NCBI RefSeq assembly: GCF_028606985.1
Contig: NZ_CP117416.1
Coordinates: 4,651,001-4,715,000, forward strand
Source of the DNA: Paenibacillus kyungheensis
Lineage (GTDB): Bacteria > Bacillota > Bacilli > Paenibacillales > Paenibacillaceae
Reading direction: 5' to 3'
Length of the DNA stretch: 64,000 nucleotides
Below, piece by piece: positions 44,141 to 53,268 of the stretch. Positions within the stretch are counted from its first letter, which is position 1, and each line of letters starts with the position of its first letter. The notes beneath the pieces are model-generated. The model did not search any database. It was not told the origin of the DNA and worked only from the letters and a program-made list of their open reading frames with translations. A program made the translations under genes and the position numbers.

Positions 44141-45811
44141 CTAAAATCGACCTGATTTGAAAATAGCATAAAATAGCCAAATCACCATCAATGTAGCGAT
44201 CACAAAACCAATCTCGACTACAGGGAATCCCCATAGAATCGGTGTCTGATCTCGTAATGATGAACCGACAATAAGACCGACCATAATAATACTAAAAGCC
44301 AGCAATACTATACTAAAAGCCAATCGGTTACTGATCTGATCCATTTTTTGCATCATATCTTTAACTTCAGGCACGCTGACTTCTATTCTCATTTTACCGG
44401 TGCGAATCATACGGGATAATTCGGATGCTTGCCTCGGTAGATCAGTTAGCATTTCAACAGCATGTAATGCTCCATCTGTAATGCGTTGGCGAACTTTATT
44501 AGGCGCATATTTATCTCGTAACAACTTGCGTCCAAAAGGCTCTGCCATACTCAAAATACTCAGCGATGGATCTAAACGTTCAATTACACCTTCAAGTGTG
44601 ATCAATGATTTGCCCAACAACGTCAAGTCCGGCGGTATCCCGATCCGGTAACGACGCACCACATCAAACATTTCATTCAATGCACTGCCTAGATTAATAC
44701 GGGAAAAAGGAACATCATAATACTGCTCTCGCATACGCTCAAAATCGCTACGTAGTGCAGACATATTCACATCTTCCGGTACAAAACCTAATCTCATGAC
44801 CGCACGGATCATACTATCTGTGTTTTTACGTAACAACGCTATAATAAGTGCTGTCAGATGACTTTTCATTTCACTACTCAGTCGCCCCATCAGTCCAAAA
44901 TCAAGAAAAGCAATACGTCCATCACGCAAAGCCAGTAGATTACCTGGATGCGGATCGGCATGGAAAAAACCATCGATAAAAATCTGCTGCAACATCGAAT
45001 CAACCAGATGTTGCGCCACACTTCCCAAGTCTAGTCCTTGCTCTATAATCTCTTCTCGTTTCCCTAAAGCAATCCCGTCGATATACTCCATCGTCAACAC
45101 GCGAGCAGACGTATAATTCCAGTACGTTACAGGGATATGGATATTCCGATCACGTTCAAATTGACTTGCAATCCGCTCCATATTACGTCCTTCGACACTG
45201 TAATCTAATTCTTCGCGCATCGACTTGGCAAATTCTTCAACGATTTCTTCCAGCTGATATTGAGAAGCCCATTCCATATGCTTTTTGATCAACCCTGTTA
45301 GATCACGCAAAATTTCCAGATCACGATTAACGATACGTGATACGCCAGGACGTTGCACTTTGATCGCTACTTTTTCTCCAGAATGTAAAGTGCCCAGATG
45401 TACCTGTCCGATCGATGCTGCTGCTACAGGCACATCTTCAAACGACTCGAACACTTCTTCAATCGGCAAACCTAGTTCTAATTCTATAATTTTGCGTGCT
45501 TCAGTTGCAGGAAATGGAGGGACTTGTTCTTGTAACTTCGTTAATTCTTTAATAATATTTTCAGGCAAAAGATCAGAACGTGTACTAGCAAGCTGACCTA
45601 ACTTTACAAAAGTAGGGCCTAATTCTTCGAGTACCAGACGGATACGTTCTCCTAGCGTGCGAATACCGTGTACTTCACGACGTGCCAGTCGAAGCGGAAT
45701 CGCTAGCATCTGGTGTAATCCGAGTTCCTCGACCATATAACCAAAGCCATGACGCATGAGCGCCATGGCTATTTCTCTATACCTTCCGGCATGCCGGATA
45801 TGAAGAGCCAT
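44141..45811 (-). CDS. ABC1/AarF/UbiB-family atypical kinase
   Basis: A 556-residue member of the UbiB protein-kinase-like family. It has the KxGQ motif FVKLGQLASTRSDLLP, the alanine-rich loop AAASIGQVH that replaces the glycine-rich loop, VAIKVQRPG, the catalytic DPHPGN and metal-binding FLDFG, and two C-terminal helices (about 500-555) as membrane anchor. These proteins support isoprenoid-quinone or lipid metabolism as ATPases. I prefer ATG 45809-45811, one base after the TAA of the phasin-like gene (TAAGATG), which indicates coupling; the frame extends 22 codons into that gene without a ribosome binding site. Confidence 0.88.
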   Translation of the reverse strand: MALHIRHAGRYREIAMALMRHGFGYMVEELGLHQMLAIPLRLARREVHGIRTLGERIRLVLEELGPTFVKLGQLASTRSDLLPENIIKELTKLQEQVPPFPATEARKIIELELGLPIEEVFESFEDVPVAAASIGQVHLGTLHSGEKVAIKVQRPGVSRIVNRDLEILRDLTGLIKKHMEWASQYQLEEIVEEFAKSMREELDYSVEGRNMERIASQFERDRNIHIPVTYWNYTSARVLTMEYIDGIALGKREEIIEQGLDLGSVAQHLVDSMLQQIFIDGFFHADPHPGNLLALRDGRIAFLDFGLMGRLSSEMKSHLTALIIALLRKNTDSMIRAVMRLGFVPEDVNMSALRSDFERMREQYYDVPFSRINLGSALNEMFDVVRRYRIGIPPDLTLLGKSLITLEGVIERLDPSLSILSMAEPFGRKLLRDKYAPNKVRQRITDGALHAVEMLTDLPRQASELSRMIRTGKMRIEVSVPEVKDMMQKMDQISNRLAFSIVLLAFSIIMVGLIVGSSLRDQTPILWGFPVVEIGFVIATLMVIWLFYAIFKSGRF

Positions 45812-45812
45812 C

Positions 45813-46133
45813 TTATTCCGGTTGTTGCGGTGATTCCAGTTCGGCAAGACGCTTCTCGAGAACCGTGATCCGCTCATTCAATTGTTCTGTGGTTTCTTTG
45901 GTTGGCACTTCCAGTTCAGTTAGCACTTTCTGAACTTGTCCACGAATCCATGTTTTCACTTGGTTCTGTTCTTCTTCGCCACGATCCATAAGTTTGTTTA
46001 CCAATGCACGCGATTCAGAAGGAGCCAATTCTCCACGTTTTACCAAATCTTCTACCGTTTTTTCTACTTTTTCTTTGCTGACAATCGTAAGTCCAAGACC
46101 TAGCGAAACTGCTCGTTTAAATAAATCGCTCAT
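45813..46133 (-). CDS. phasin-like coiled-coil protein
   Basis: A 106-residue, mostly helical protein with an amphipathic N-terminal segment (LFKRAVSLGLGLTIVSKEKV) and a C-terminal coiled coil (TTEQLNERITVLEKRLAELE). By memory it matches the small phasin/PhaF-like family found beside UbiB-like kinases in Paenibacillus and relatives. ATG 46131-46133 is seven bases after AGGAGG. It is coupled to the UbiB gene by a one-base gap. No polyhydroxyalkanoate genes are near, so a role in storage granules is not implied; a membrane- or lipid-associated partner for the kinase is more likely (inference). Confidence 0.8.
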   Translation of the reverse strand: MSDLFKRAVSLGLGLTIVSKEKVEKTVEDLVKRGELAPSESRALVNKLMDRGEEEQNQVKTWIRGQVQKVLTELEVPTKETTEQLNERITVLEKRLAELESPQQPE

Positions 46134-46204
46134 TTTCATTCCTCCTGTTGTATACTTCCATTCATCTACACTAAGTATTCTTTACCTAACAGAAGCCCTG
46201 CACA

Positions 46205-46246
46205 TTGCCATAGTCCGGTCACTTCTTCATGACCGACTCATGGCAA
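46205..46246. terminator. long hairpin upstream of the phasin-like gene
   Basis: TTGCCAT pairs with ATGGCAA and the inner CGGTCA with TGACCG, giving a long interrupted stem. There is no T tract, so it may be a leader structure of the phasin-ubiB mRNA or a weak terminator of the ThuA-like gene. Confidence 0.45.
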
Positions 46247-46371
46247 CATGCCCATGTCTTTGTCGATCTGTTATTAGTATAACGTCTAAAAGCAGATATG
46301 CCTAATTTCTGTATATCCAATATGATTGATATGGCTAGATAGGATGCTCTACAGATCTGTAAGAATATCTT

Positions 46372-47046
46372 CTAATTTTCAGCATCCAGACCAGCGCCCC
46401 ACAACATGCTTTGCACTACAATTTTGCGATATTCAGGATAGTCAAAAGAAGCCGCATGATGACCTGGCATCAAATACACGATTCGACCTAATCCATACTC
46501 AGAACACCATGCCGCCGGCCAAGTAGTTCCATCTAGATTATACTCCATCAGTATTGTACGTTCTGCCGCTGATAGCAATGAAAATTCATATGGCTCTTCA
46601 TCCATCGAAAATGAAGAAATACCTTTCATAATCGGATGACTTGGAGAAGATACACACATATTTAATTGCTGATAATCAGTATGCCCACGGTAGACAGCTC
46701 CCATTAATAACTTCATTTCATGTCGCTGTTCTTGCATCGATACGCCTGCATGAATGATTAGTAACCCGCCACCATTCACAACATATGAGATAATGCCTGC
46801 GGTATGTTCAACACTGAACTTTTTGTCAAACGTATCTGTATACGAAATACACAGATCATATGCTTCCAAACGTTCAGCAGTGAACATATCGTAGTCATCA
46901 GTTACATGTAATTCCCAGCCTTCAGGCATCAGCTTACGAATCTCTTTTTCAATTGGTTCTAGAGGATGATATGGTGCTTCCTGATGATAATCTCCAATTA
47001 AAATAGCTTGCTTGATGTAAGTTTTGCGATCAGGTTGTACTTTCAT
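46372..47046 (-). CDS. ThuA-like (trehalose utilisation) domain protein
   Basis: A 224-residue protein of the ThuA family, which has a glutamine-amidotransferase-like fold. Typical segments are GGGLLIIHAG near residues 91-100, the SHPIMKGI stretch and the C-terminal GLGRIVYLMPGHH, near residue 190. The nucleophile Cys of true amidotransferases is absent at the elbow. The biochemical role is not settled; family members take part in sugar oxidation (3-keto sugar) pathways. ATG 47044-47046 has AAAGGAGA eleven bases upstream. It is probably independent of the epimerase gene upstream (172-base gap). Confidence 0.85.
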   Translation of the reverse strand: MKVQPDRKTYIKQAILIGDYHQEAPYHPLEPIEKEIRKLMPEGWELHVTDDYDMFTAERLEAYDLCISYTDTFDKKFSVEHTAGIISYVVNGGGLLIIHAGVSMQEQRHEMKLLMGAVYRGHTDYQQLNMCVSSPSHPIMKGISSFSMDEEPYEFSLLSAAERTILMEYNLDGTTWPAAWCSEYGLGRIVYLMPGHHAASFDYPEYRKIVVQSMLWGAGLDAEN

Positions 47047-47218
47047 AAGACAAGTAATCTCCTTTACATAGAGTGTTGACAGAAATTCCGCTTCCTATGT
47101 ATTATTACCCTTTTCCTGCAAAAATCCGACAAACAAATATATTTAATTACATTCGATAGGTATTTAAGTATGAGAAAAGAGAAACGATAAATAGACGCAG
47201 AGGTTCATGTATTTGATA

Positions 47219-47974
47219 TTAACGCGGACTATCATACAACGAAATGTCACTAAGAGCGAATGCATCCGACTTGGGATCATAGCCCACTTTCTTTTTCGTA
47301 TCATCCAAAGAAAGACGCTTAAACCGATTATCTGATATTCCATGAAGAATAGTAAAAGGCTCAAGATCGGTAGCAATGATCGACTTATAAAATAGATCAC
47401 ACATATCTGCTGGACTGAGATATGCGCTCATATCACGTGCTTCAAGTGTCGGCCCTTCTGCCTTAAAATCATCATACGCGCCAATACGAATCGCTATACT
47501 CTGTAGTCCTTCGGTATATGCAAAATACGAAGCTAACGATTCTCCAAAGCACTTGCTTACACCATACAAATTACGTGGTCTTGTCGGCATATCAGGATAA
47601 ATTTGAGCATCGATTGGATACCCTTCTATCGTCTGTGCACTGCTTGCTAAAATCACTCGCTGTACACCTTGATCTTGAGCAGCTCGGAAAATATTAAACG
47701 TTCCTTTGATATTATTATCTAACAACGATTCGTAAAATCCTGCATCTGGCAAAGGATCTCCTGCTAGATGAATTACGATGTCGATGCCTTCACAGGCTTG
47801 CTGACAAGCTTCAGGGTCAGTGATATTGAGGTTCATAATCTCATGCTTGGTCTGCTGATAACCCTGTAATCGATCGGTATGCATATCTGCAAGCCGTAGT
47901 TGGAACTTATCTTGTAAATATGCGGTCAGTTCGCTTCCAATTTTGCCAGCGGCTCCAGTGATAAGGATATTCAT
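47219..47974 (-). CDS. NAD-dependent epimerase/dehydratase, uronate-dehydrogenase-like
   Basis: A 251-residue extended short-chain dehydrogenase. The Rossmann motif GAAGKIG (7-13), the catalytic YGVSK, the HLAGDP motif and the short length fit the uronate dehydrogenase group, which oxidises uronic acids to aldarolactones with NAD. ATG 47972-47974 has GGAG seven bases upstream. It lies between a ThuA-like and a TerD-like gene on the same strand. Together with the ThuA-like protein it may belong to a sugar-acid pathway, but no transporter or aldarate gene is close. A nucleotide-sugar epimerase is the alternative. Confidence 0.83.
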   Translation of the reverse strand: MNILITGAAGKIGSELTAYLQDKFQLRLADMHTDRLQGYQQTKHEIMNLNITDPEACQQACEGIDIVIHLAGDPLPDAGFYESLLDNNIKGTFNIFRAAQDQGVQRVILASSAQTIEGYPIDAQIYPDMPTRPRNLYGVSKCFGESLASYFAYTEGLQSIAIRIGAYDDFKAEGPTLEARDMSAYLSPADMCDLFYKSIIATDLEPFTILHGISDNRFKRLSLDDTKKKVGYDPKSDAFALSDISLYDSPR

Positions 47975-48042
47975 AGGTCAGCTCCGATCTTGTATCTATT
48001 TGTAGGATAGATGATAGCTATCTATTTTTTTATGGATGATCT

Positions 48043-49209
48043 TCAATCTTTAAATTCTTCTGGACCTGCATCCATTTTGAATGTGCCGTCTTCGTACAAC
48101 CAGGGGCTTGCTTCTACACCTCTACCTGAATACTGTTCGACATGACTGATACGAGTAGCATTTACATCGGTAAAATCAATATGAGCAATCGCTACCCAAT
48201 ATGCATAATTATTTTTTTCATGAAGTGGAGAAGTAATCACTTGTCCTTGATGGTTGTCGACCACTGCACGTACTTTCATTGATTTAAAGCTACCTGTTCC
48301 ATTGCTTACCGCGCTATATGCGGCAAATAGTACATATTTCAAAGCATCTGGTCGATGAATTTGAATCGTTTCTTTACCATGTGTTAACGCATCTCCATCC
48401 AGCGTAATATAAGGTGTTTCATGAATAGAGCCTAAATTGCGATAATAGACTTTACCTACTTGATTGGCTTGCGTAACATAAAAGCAGTATAGATCTAAAT
48501 CTTTTTTCGTTTCCCATTCAAGTGTAGCTGTAATTGTCGGAGATTTTTGGATATTGATACTTTCTTTCTTTTTCAGTTCAATCTTCATTAATGATACCGG
48601 AGCAACAGTTACAGGCGGAGTTGGTGGAGTTACTTCTACAGCAGGAGCCGGTGGAGCAACGTCATCGTCTACAGATAGCCCAAAATTCTGTACTAATGCA
48701 GATAATCCGCCGTTAAATCCGCTACTAATCGCATTAAATTTCCATTCTTCATTATGTAAATATATTTCGCCTACCACAATCGCTGTCTCGCTACTTAACC
48801 CTTCACCAAAAGAGAACGTAATCAGTTCTTCATTGGTCAACGGATCATAAATACGACAATTCACTTGCTGTACGTCTTGAAATGAATGATTATGATTGCC
48901 TTCTTCATGAATCGTTAATGTGATTGCAATCTTCGAAATATCAGATGGAATCTTACTCGGAGTGATCTGAATGATTTCCCGATCTTGAGGGCTTTGATCA
49001 GAATGAGTAACCGCTTGTTGTCGACTACTTTGCTGATTATAAAAGATCATATCTTCGTCTTGCGTACAAATTCCAGCATTATTGAGTAAAAAAGCAGAAG
49101 CATTAATATCCAAATTCGCTGTAGCCGTTTCCCAGTTCAATCCGATCGCAATCTGCGATAACGCACGACCTTTGGTAATATCAACTTTTTGTCCTTTAGT
49201 GATTTGCAT
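48043..49209 (-). CDS. TerD-family stress protein with C-terminal TerA-like half
   Basis: A 388-residue cytoplasmic protein. The N-terminal TerD domain (about 1-190) begins MQITKGQKVDITKG and has LNWETATANLDINASAFLL and the Ca-binding segment around NAGICTQDEDMIFYNQ and EEGNHNHSF. A Pro/Val/Ala-rich linker (about 195-215) leads to a second, TerA-like domain (about 220-388) with TATLEWETKKDLDLYCFYV and ITLDGDALTHGKETI. TerD proteins bind calcium and act in tellurite and envelope stress responses. ATG 49207-49209 has a strong AGGAGGAA. No other ter genes surround it, unlike the usual terZABCDE cluster. Confidence 0.87.
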   Translation of the reverse strand: MQITKGQKVDITKGRALSQIAIGLNWETATANLDINASAFLLNNAGICTQDEDMIFYNQQSSRQQAVTHSDQSPQDREIIQITPSKIPSDISKIAITLTIHEEGNHNHSFQDVQQVNCRIYDPLTNEELITFSFGEGLSSETAIVVGEIYLHNEEWKFNAISSGFNGGLSALVQNFGLSVDDDVAPPAPAVEVTPPTPPVTVAPVSLMKIELKKKESINIQKSPTITATLEWETKKDLDLYCFYVTQANQVGKVYYRNLGSIHETPYITLDGDALTHGKETIQIHRPDALKYVLFAAYSAVSNGTGSFKSMKVRAVVDNHQGQVITSPLHEKNNYAYWVAIAHIDFTDVNATRISHVEQYSGRGVEASPWLYEDGTFKMDAGPEEFKD

Positions 49210-49270
49210 GCTGTTTCCTCCTAGTTGTAGAAATGATTGGTATATCATTATTTAAACCATAAGTAGACTA

Positions 49271-49316
49271 AAGACCTCAAAATAGCTATATAGAGCATAG
49301 CACAATGAGGTCTTAC
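49271..49316 (-). terminator. terminator after the 109-residue gene
   Basis: AAGACCTCA pairs with TGAGGTCTT across a 26-base loop that itself can pair (ATAGCT/AGCATA). The T tract is weak. Confidence 0.5.
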
Positions 49317-49345
49317 AAATCATTTAAAAAGACTGTTCGTTACAA

Positions 49346-49675
49346 CTATTCTAAATACTCTGACGGTAGATAGACAATCTCTGAAGATGCTTCAATTACC
49401 AATTGTTGTTGGTCTGCTTGATACTGTACACCATGTTCTTTGACATAATACCAGTGTTTGATCTGAGGAGCATCTTCAGGTAATTCAAAGCGAAATAGAT
49501 TAAGTTCATTTTGCAAAGTAAGAATATGTTGTACGATCTCTTCAGGTGCACCGACCAAAGTCATTCGGAATCCACCTGCGGGTAAATCGATTAATTCATA
49601 GGTGAATGAATGTTTATTGTTATTTAATAATTCAAGGCCTGTCACTGCATGCTTAACCATGACGGTTTCTTTCAT
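49346..49675 (-). CDS. conserved-looking hypothetical protein (109 aa)
   Basis: I do not recognise this 109-residue soluble protein. It looks alpha/beta, with YELIDLPAGGFRMTLVG followed by a helix (EEIVQHILTLQNELNLFRF) and a strand-rich end. It lies 14 bases downstream of the pirin gene and is certainly co-transcribed with it. AGGAGG precedes both GTG 49681 (four bases) and ATG 49675 (ten bases); I prefer the ATG. No signal peptide or metal-binding cluster is visible. Confidence 0.72.
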   Translation of the reverse strand: MKETVMVKHAVTGLELLNNNKHSFTYELIDLPAGGFRMTLVGAPEEIVQHILTLQNELNLFRFELPEDAPQIKHWYYVKEHGVQYQADQQQLVIEASSEIVYLPSEYLE

Positions 49676-49689
49676 CAGCACTATTCCTC

Positions 49690-50391
49690 CTAAGGCAAGT
49701 CGATCAGCAAGAAAAAGACCGGTTCTTCTGCTGTCATCTGCAAATGAGTTTCTTGTTCGATTCGTACAGCATCACGCTTGGATAGCAGATGCTCTTGGTT
49801 CATAGTCAGACTGCCTTGAATTACAAATACATACGTACGGCGATCTGGATGCTGAACAAATTTGATCTCTTGCCCTTTTTCGAGGCGACTGAGATAGAGA
49901 GTCATATCTTGATGAATCGTCGCTTGATTCTCGCCACCCTGACGACTCACAATCGGCAACAATTGACCATTTAAAGAAGCAGGATTATACGATGAACTCA
50001 TATAAGAAGGCTTCAACCCGCGCGCTTCCGGTTCAAACCATAACTGCAATAGATTACAATGGGTCTCGTCAGAAGCATTATGCTCTGTATGCACAACCCC
50101 TGTACCCGCAGACATCCGCTGTACACCGCCAAAAGAACTGACCGCTACATTTCCCAGATTGTCTTCATGACGTAGTTGACCTTCCAGTATGATCGAAACA
50201 ATTTCCATATCGCTATGGGGATGGGCACCGAATCCACGTGAAGGAGCAATCACATCATCATTAAAGACACGAAGAGGTCCAAAGCTCACATTATTCGGAT
50301 CTTGATATTCACTAAATGAAAAGCTATGACTGCCTTGTAGCCAACCTCGATCAAAGCTAAACCGCTCTGCTGATGGATATACTGTAAACAT
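49690..50391 (-). CDS. pirin family protein (YhhW-like)
   Basis: A 233-residue bicupin. The N-terminal cupin has the full metal site His57, His59 (HPHSDME), His101 and Glu103 (HTEHN), the same numbering as human pirin and E. coli YhhW, which show quercetin dioxygenase activity in vitro. The conserved GPLRVFNDD and GFGAHPHSDMEIVS are intact. ATG 50389-50391 has GGGAGGAA upstream. It is followed closely by a small unknown gene. In bacteria pirins are often redox- or flavonoid-responsive; here no regulator is adjacent. Confidence 0.93.
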   Translation of the reverse strand: MFTVYPSAERFSFDRGWLQGSHSFSFSEYQDPNNVSFGPLRVFNDDVIAPSRGFGAHPHSDMEIVSIILEGQLRHEDNLGNVAVSSFGGVQRMSAGTGVVHTEHNASDETHCNLLQLWFEPEARGLKPSYMSSSYNPASLNGQLLPIVSRQGGENQATIHQDMTLYLSRLEKGQEIKFVQHPDRRTYVFVIQGSLTMNQEHLLSKRDAVRIEQETHLQMTAEEPVFFLLIDLP

Positions 50392-50489
50392 ATTTATTCC
50401 TCCCTGAGTAGTCGATCTGCTGTACTTTGATAATGTATTTACTGAATTATTGTAACAAACTTACTAATATAATGTAAAATATAAAATAA

Positions 50490-50527
50490 TAAAAACCGTT
50501 GTCTCAATATATATGGGACAACGGTTG
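50490..50527 (-). terminator. terminator of the chemoreceptor gene
   Basis: AACCGTTGTCTCA pairs with TGGGACAACGGTT. The minus strand continues TTTATTATTTT. Confidence 0.88.
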
Positions 50528-50555
50528 ATGTGTTGAAACTTTTCTTTATTACTTT

Positions 50556-52565
50556 TTATACTTTAAAACGAGACACCAATTGTTGTAACTGTTCTGCAAG
50601 ACGAGTCAAATCGGTAGCTGCACTGGATACTTCTTGCATTGAAGCGAGTTGTTCTTCGGCTGCTGCTGAAATCGTCTCAGTATTGCTTGCCGCTTGTTCA
50701 GAAATGCTAGCGATATCTTCAATCGCTTCTACTACTGCATCTGCATCATTATTTAAATGATCTGTCGTTCCAGTTACATCGTTCATTTTGCGAGAGACTG
50801 CTTTGATAGCGCGGTTAATTCTAGAGAATGAACGTCCAGATGTATCAACAGCTAGAATACCTCCATTTACATTCTCTTTCGCCTGATCCATAACTTCTAG
50901 CGATTGAGCTACGATGCCTTGCATGCCTGTAATAAGGTTACCGATACGCTCTGCCGATTCACCCGATTCAGATGCAAGCTTACGCACTTCATCGGCAACG
51001 ACAGCAAATCCTTTACCATGTTCGCCTGCTCTTGCCGCTTCAATCGAAGCATTTAACGCTAGCAAATTAGTCTGTTTGGCAATATTACGGATTAAATCAA
51101 CAATTCCACCAATTTCACTAGATTGCGTATTTAGACTTGCAATAATTTCGCTTAATCGATCAACAGTTAATTGAATTTCAAAAATCTGTTGAGTTACATT
51201 AATAACCGATTCATTTCCTTTTGCAGAAGCTGTCGCTGCATCGCTCATACTTTGGCTTACTTCAGCTACGTGACCGGAAATCTCAGACACACGTTCTGAC
51301 ATACGATGGATTGCATCTGCGCCTACTGCGACTCCTGTTACCTGACGTTCACTGCCTGTAGAAACTTCTTGAATCGCCATAGTTACATGTTCAACAGAAC
51401 GACTGGTTTCTTCTGCTCCAGCTGCTAGTTCTTCCGAAGCGGAAGATACATTGTCTGTCGTATCTCTTACTTTCTCAATCATCTCACGCAGACTAGCGAC
51501 CATTATCGCAAAGTCACGCGCTAGATCACCGATCTCATTATTTTTACGCTGATCAATCTGGATCGTGAGATCGCCCTCACTGATTTGTTGAGTCGTTTTG
51601 CGTAGACTCAGTAAAGGTTTCATAATCATATTGATACAAAAAGCTACAATGATCGCTGCTATCACAATAGCGATAATAATAATCACTAAAGCTTGATTAC
51701 GAATCGGTTGAACAGCTTCAGCAATTTCGCTTGTATACATCGTACCTGCGATTTTCCAGCCTGTTTCTTTGTTGGTGAGAAAGACCATCTTTTTCGGCTC
51801 GCCTTTGAATGTATAATCAATCGTACCATTGTCTTTGGAATACATTGTATCCAGATATTCCCCTGCTGCTACCTCACCTGTCACACCATTACGTGTCACA
51901 ATATATTTCTTTTCTGTATCTAAAATAACGACATAGCCTTCGCTACCTACATTAATATCTGCTAATTTAGAAATACTTTCTAGATTTAATGAAATACCTA
52001 ATACCCCCGAATTATCTGGTAAAGTATGCGCCAGAATCACTACAGGAAGTTTGCTTGAGTTGATAACAACAGGTGTCATAATCGTTTGACCGGGAGAAGC
52101 TTGAGCTAATTTATACCAATCCCGTTCACGCGGATCATAGCCATTCTCATTTTCTTTAGGTACGCCGCGAATCATCGTTCCATCCGGTGTACCGACAAAT
52201 GTATCGATAGCTTCAGGATGTTCACCAAGATATTGTGCTAATTTGGGAACGATTTCTGGACTCAATCGGCCATCGATCATCGAACTGTTAAATACACTTG
52301 ATAAATATTCAGCATCATGCATTTTGGTCGCAATGGCATTGCTGATAAATAGATTAGCTGTTTGTACACTTTGGGTTGCACTGGCAATCAAATGATCTTG
52401 TACTTCTTCTTTTGCTTTATCGTACATACTTACACCAATCACTAAACTTGGCCCTAGCAAAATCAAAGCAAATGCTACAATTAATTGATTACGTATAGAC
52501 CATCGAAAAGAAGATGATGTAGTTGTTTTTTTGCTTGGTTTAGGCAATTTCATCCTTTTTTTCAT
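50556..52565 (-). CDS. methyl-accepting chemotaxis protein with dCACHE sensor
   Basis: A 669-residue transmembrane chemoreceptor. A basic N-terminus leads to TM1 (about 28-48), an extracellular double-CACHE sensor (about 50-290, with GTPDGTMIRG and DPRERDWYKLA, a pattern typical for small organic ligands), TM2 (ALVIIIIAIVIAAIIVAFC), a HAMP domain and the long signalling helices with the conserved hairpin tip IVDLIRNIAKQTNLLALNA. ATG 52563-52565 is preceded by a weak AGTGGGG; an upstream in-frame ATG would add 19 residues. The final residues (QQLVSRFKV) lack a CheR tether pentapeptide. The ligand is unknown. It is monocistronic. Confidence 0.92.
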   Translation of the reverse strand: MKKRMKLPKPSKKTTTSSSFRWSIRNQLIVAFALILLGPSLVIGVSMYDKAKEEVQDHLIASATQSVQTANLFISNAIATKMHDAEYLSSVFNSSMIDGRLSPEIVPKLAQYLGEHPEAIDTFVGTPDGTMIRGVPKENENGYDPRERDWYKLAQASPGQTIMTPVVINSSKLPVVILAHTLPDNSGVLGISLNLESISKLADINVGSEGYVVILDTEKKYIVTRNGVTGEVAAGEYLDTMYSKDNGTIDYTFKGEPKKMVFLTNKETGWKIAGTMYTSEIAEAVQPIRNQALVIIIIAIVIAAIIVAFCINMIMKPLLSLRKTTQQISEGDLTIQIDQRKNNEIGDLARDFAIMVASLREMIEKVRDTTDNVSSASEELAAGAEETSRSVEHVTMAIQEVSTGSERQVTGVAVGADAIHRMSERVSEISGHVAEVSQSMSDAATASAKGNESVINVTQQIFEIQLTVDRLSEIIASLNTQSSEIGGIVDLIRNIAKQTNLLALNASIEAARAGEHGKGFAVVADEVRKLASESGESAERIGNLITGMQGIVAQSLEVMDQAKENVNGGILAVDTSGRSFSRINRAIKAVSRKMNDVTGTTDHLNNDADAVVEAIEDIASISEQAASNTETISAAAEEQLASMQEVSSAATDLTRLAEQLQQLVSRFKV

Positions 52566-52684
52566 AAACCCCACTCTTTCTATAAATGAATACAGATGAT
52601 TTTGATGTCTGTTGCTCATCATCTACAATTTGCTAGTAATGTATATATCGCCTAAACCATGTTAGTTTTGTAGATGTAACACAA

Positions 52685-52724
52685 AAAACCGACAATATCT
52701 CAAAGATATTTTGTCGGTTTTTGT
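52685..52724 (-). terminator. terminator of the DoxX gene
   Basis: AACCGACAATATCT pairs with AGATATTTTGTCGGTT, followed on the minus strand by TTTTTTGTG. Confidence 0.88.
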
Positions 52725-52764
52725 TTGTTTCGTATTCATTTCATACAAATATATTGTGTATTAT

Positions 52765-53181
52765 TTAGTTTTCAGCAAGTCGGCTATTGTATTTATTTTT
52801 GAAAAGCAGACTATCCAAAGATAATAGAGCACTACCTGTCAATGCCAATTGAAGCGAAGTGAATAACAGCAAATAATCGAACTCTGTACCCATCATAAAT
52901 GGCTGACCTGCTTTGGCAGTCAATAACACTCCAATCATAATCACTGTCAAAGCCGCACCTGCAATACGAGTAAGTAGACCCAGAATCAACAATAATCCTC
53001 CCAAAATTTCTATAATAGCTACGACCGGAGCCAAAAACCCGGGTAATCCGATACTTTGGAAAAATCCTGTTGTGCCACCAATACCACCTTGAAATTTGGA
53101 AAACCCATGCAATAAAAAGATAACACCTGTTAATACGCGAACAATAAACAATCCTAATTCCACATTACGTTTAAGCAACAT
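52765..53181 (-). CDS. DoxX-family membrane protein
   Basis: A 138-residue protein with four helices in the DoxX/YqjF family (LLHGFSKFQGGIGGTTGFF, then PVVAIIEILGGLLLILGLLTR). Family members are integral membrane proteins tied to thiol or oxidative stress responses; activity is unknown. ATG 53179-53181 has a perfect AAGGAGGA. Its promoter region carries a 21-bp dyad (53220-53240) almost identical to one in front of blaI, so it is probably repressed by the adjacent BlaI-like protein. The gene lies 87 bases downstream of the M56 peptidase gene on the same strand. Confidence 0.88.
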   Translation of the reverse strand: MLLKRNVELGLFIVRVLTGVIFLLHGFSKFQGGIGGTTGFFQSIGLPGFLAPVVAIIEILGGLLLILGLLTRIAGAALTVIMIGVLLTAKAGQPFMMGTEFDYLLLFTSLQLALTGSALLSLDSLLFKNKYNSRLAEN

Positions 53182-53219
53182 GATTACTCCTCCTTTTTTT
53201 GTTCATCTCATGTAATCTT

Positions 53220-53240
53220 CACTACATACTGTAGTGTATA
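53220..53240. promoter_or_regulatory. BlaI-type operator at the DoxX promoter
   Basis: CACTACATA-CT-GTAGTGTATA contains the perfect dyad ACTACA-TAC-TGTAGT. It overlaps a TATACA hexamer on the minus strand, about 40 bases before the DoxX start codon. It matches the blaI operator at 19 of 21 positions. Confidence 0.75.
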
Positions 53241-53268
53241 GTTATAAAAATAGTCGCTTATACAATAA

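Noticed and set aside
47995-48042. Hairpin with T tract just downstream of the TerD-like gene
   Set aside because: The T run is on the plus strand, where no gene precedes it; pairing is short, so it is not called as a terminator for the minus-strand gene.
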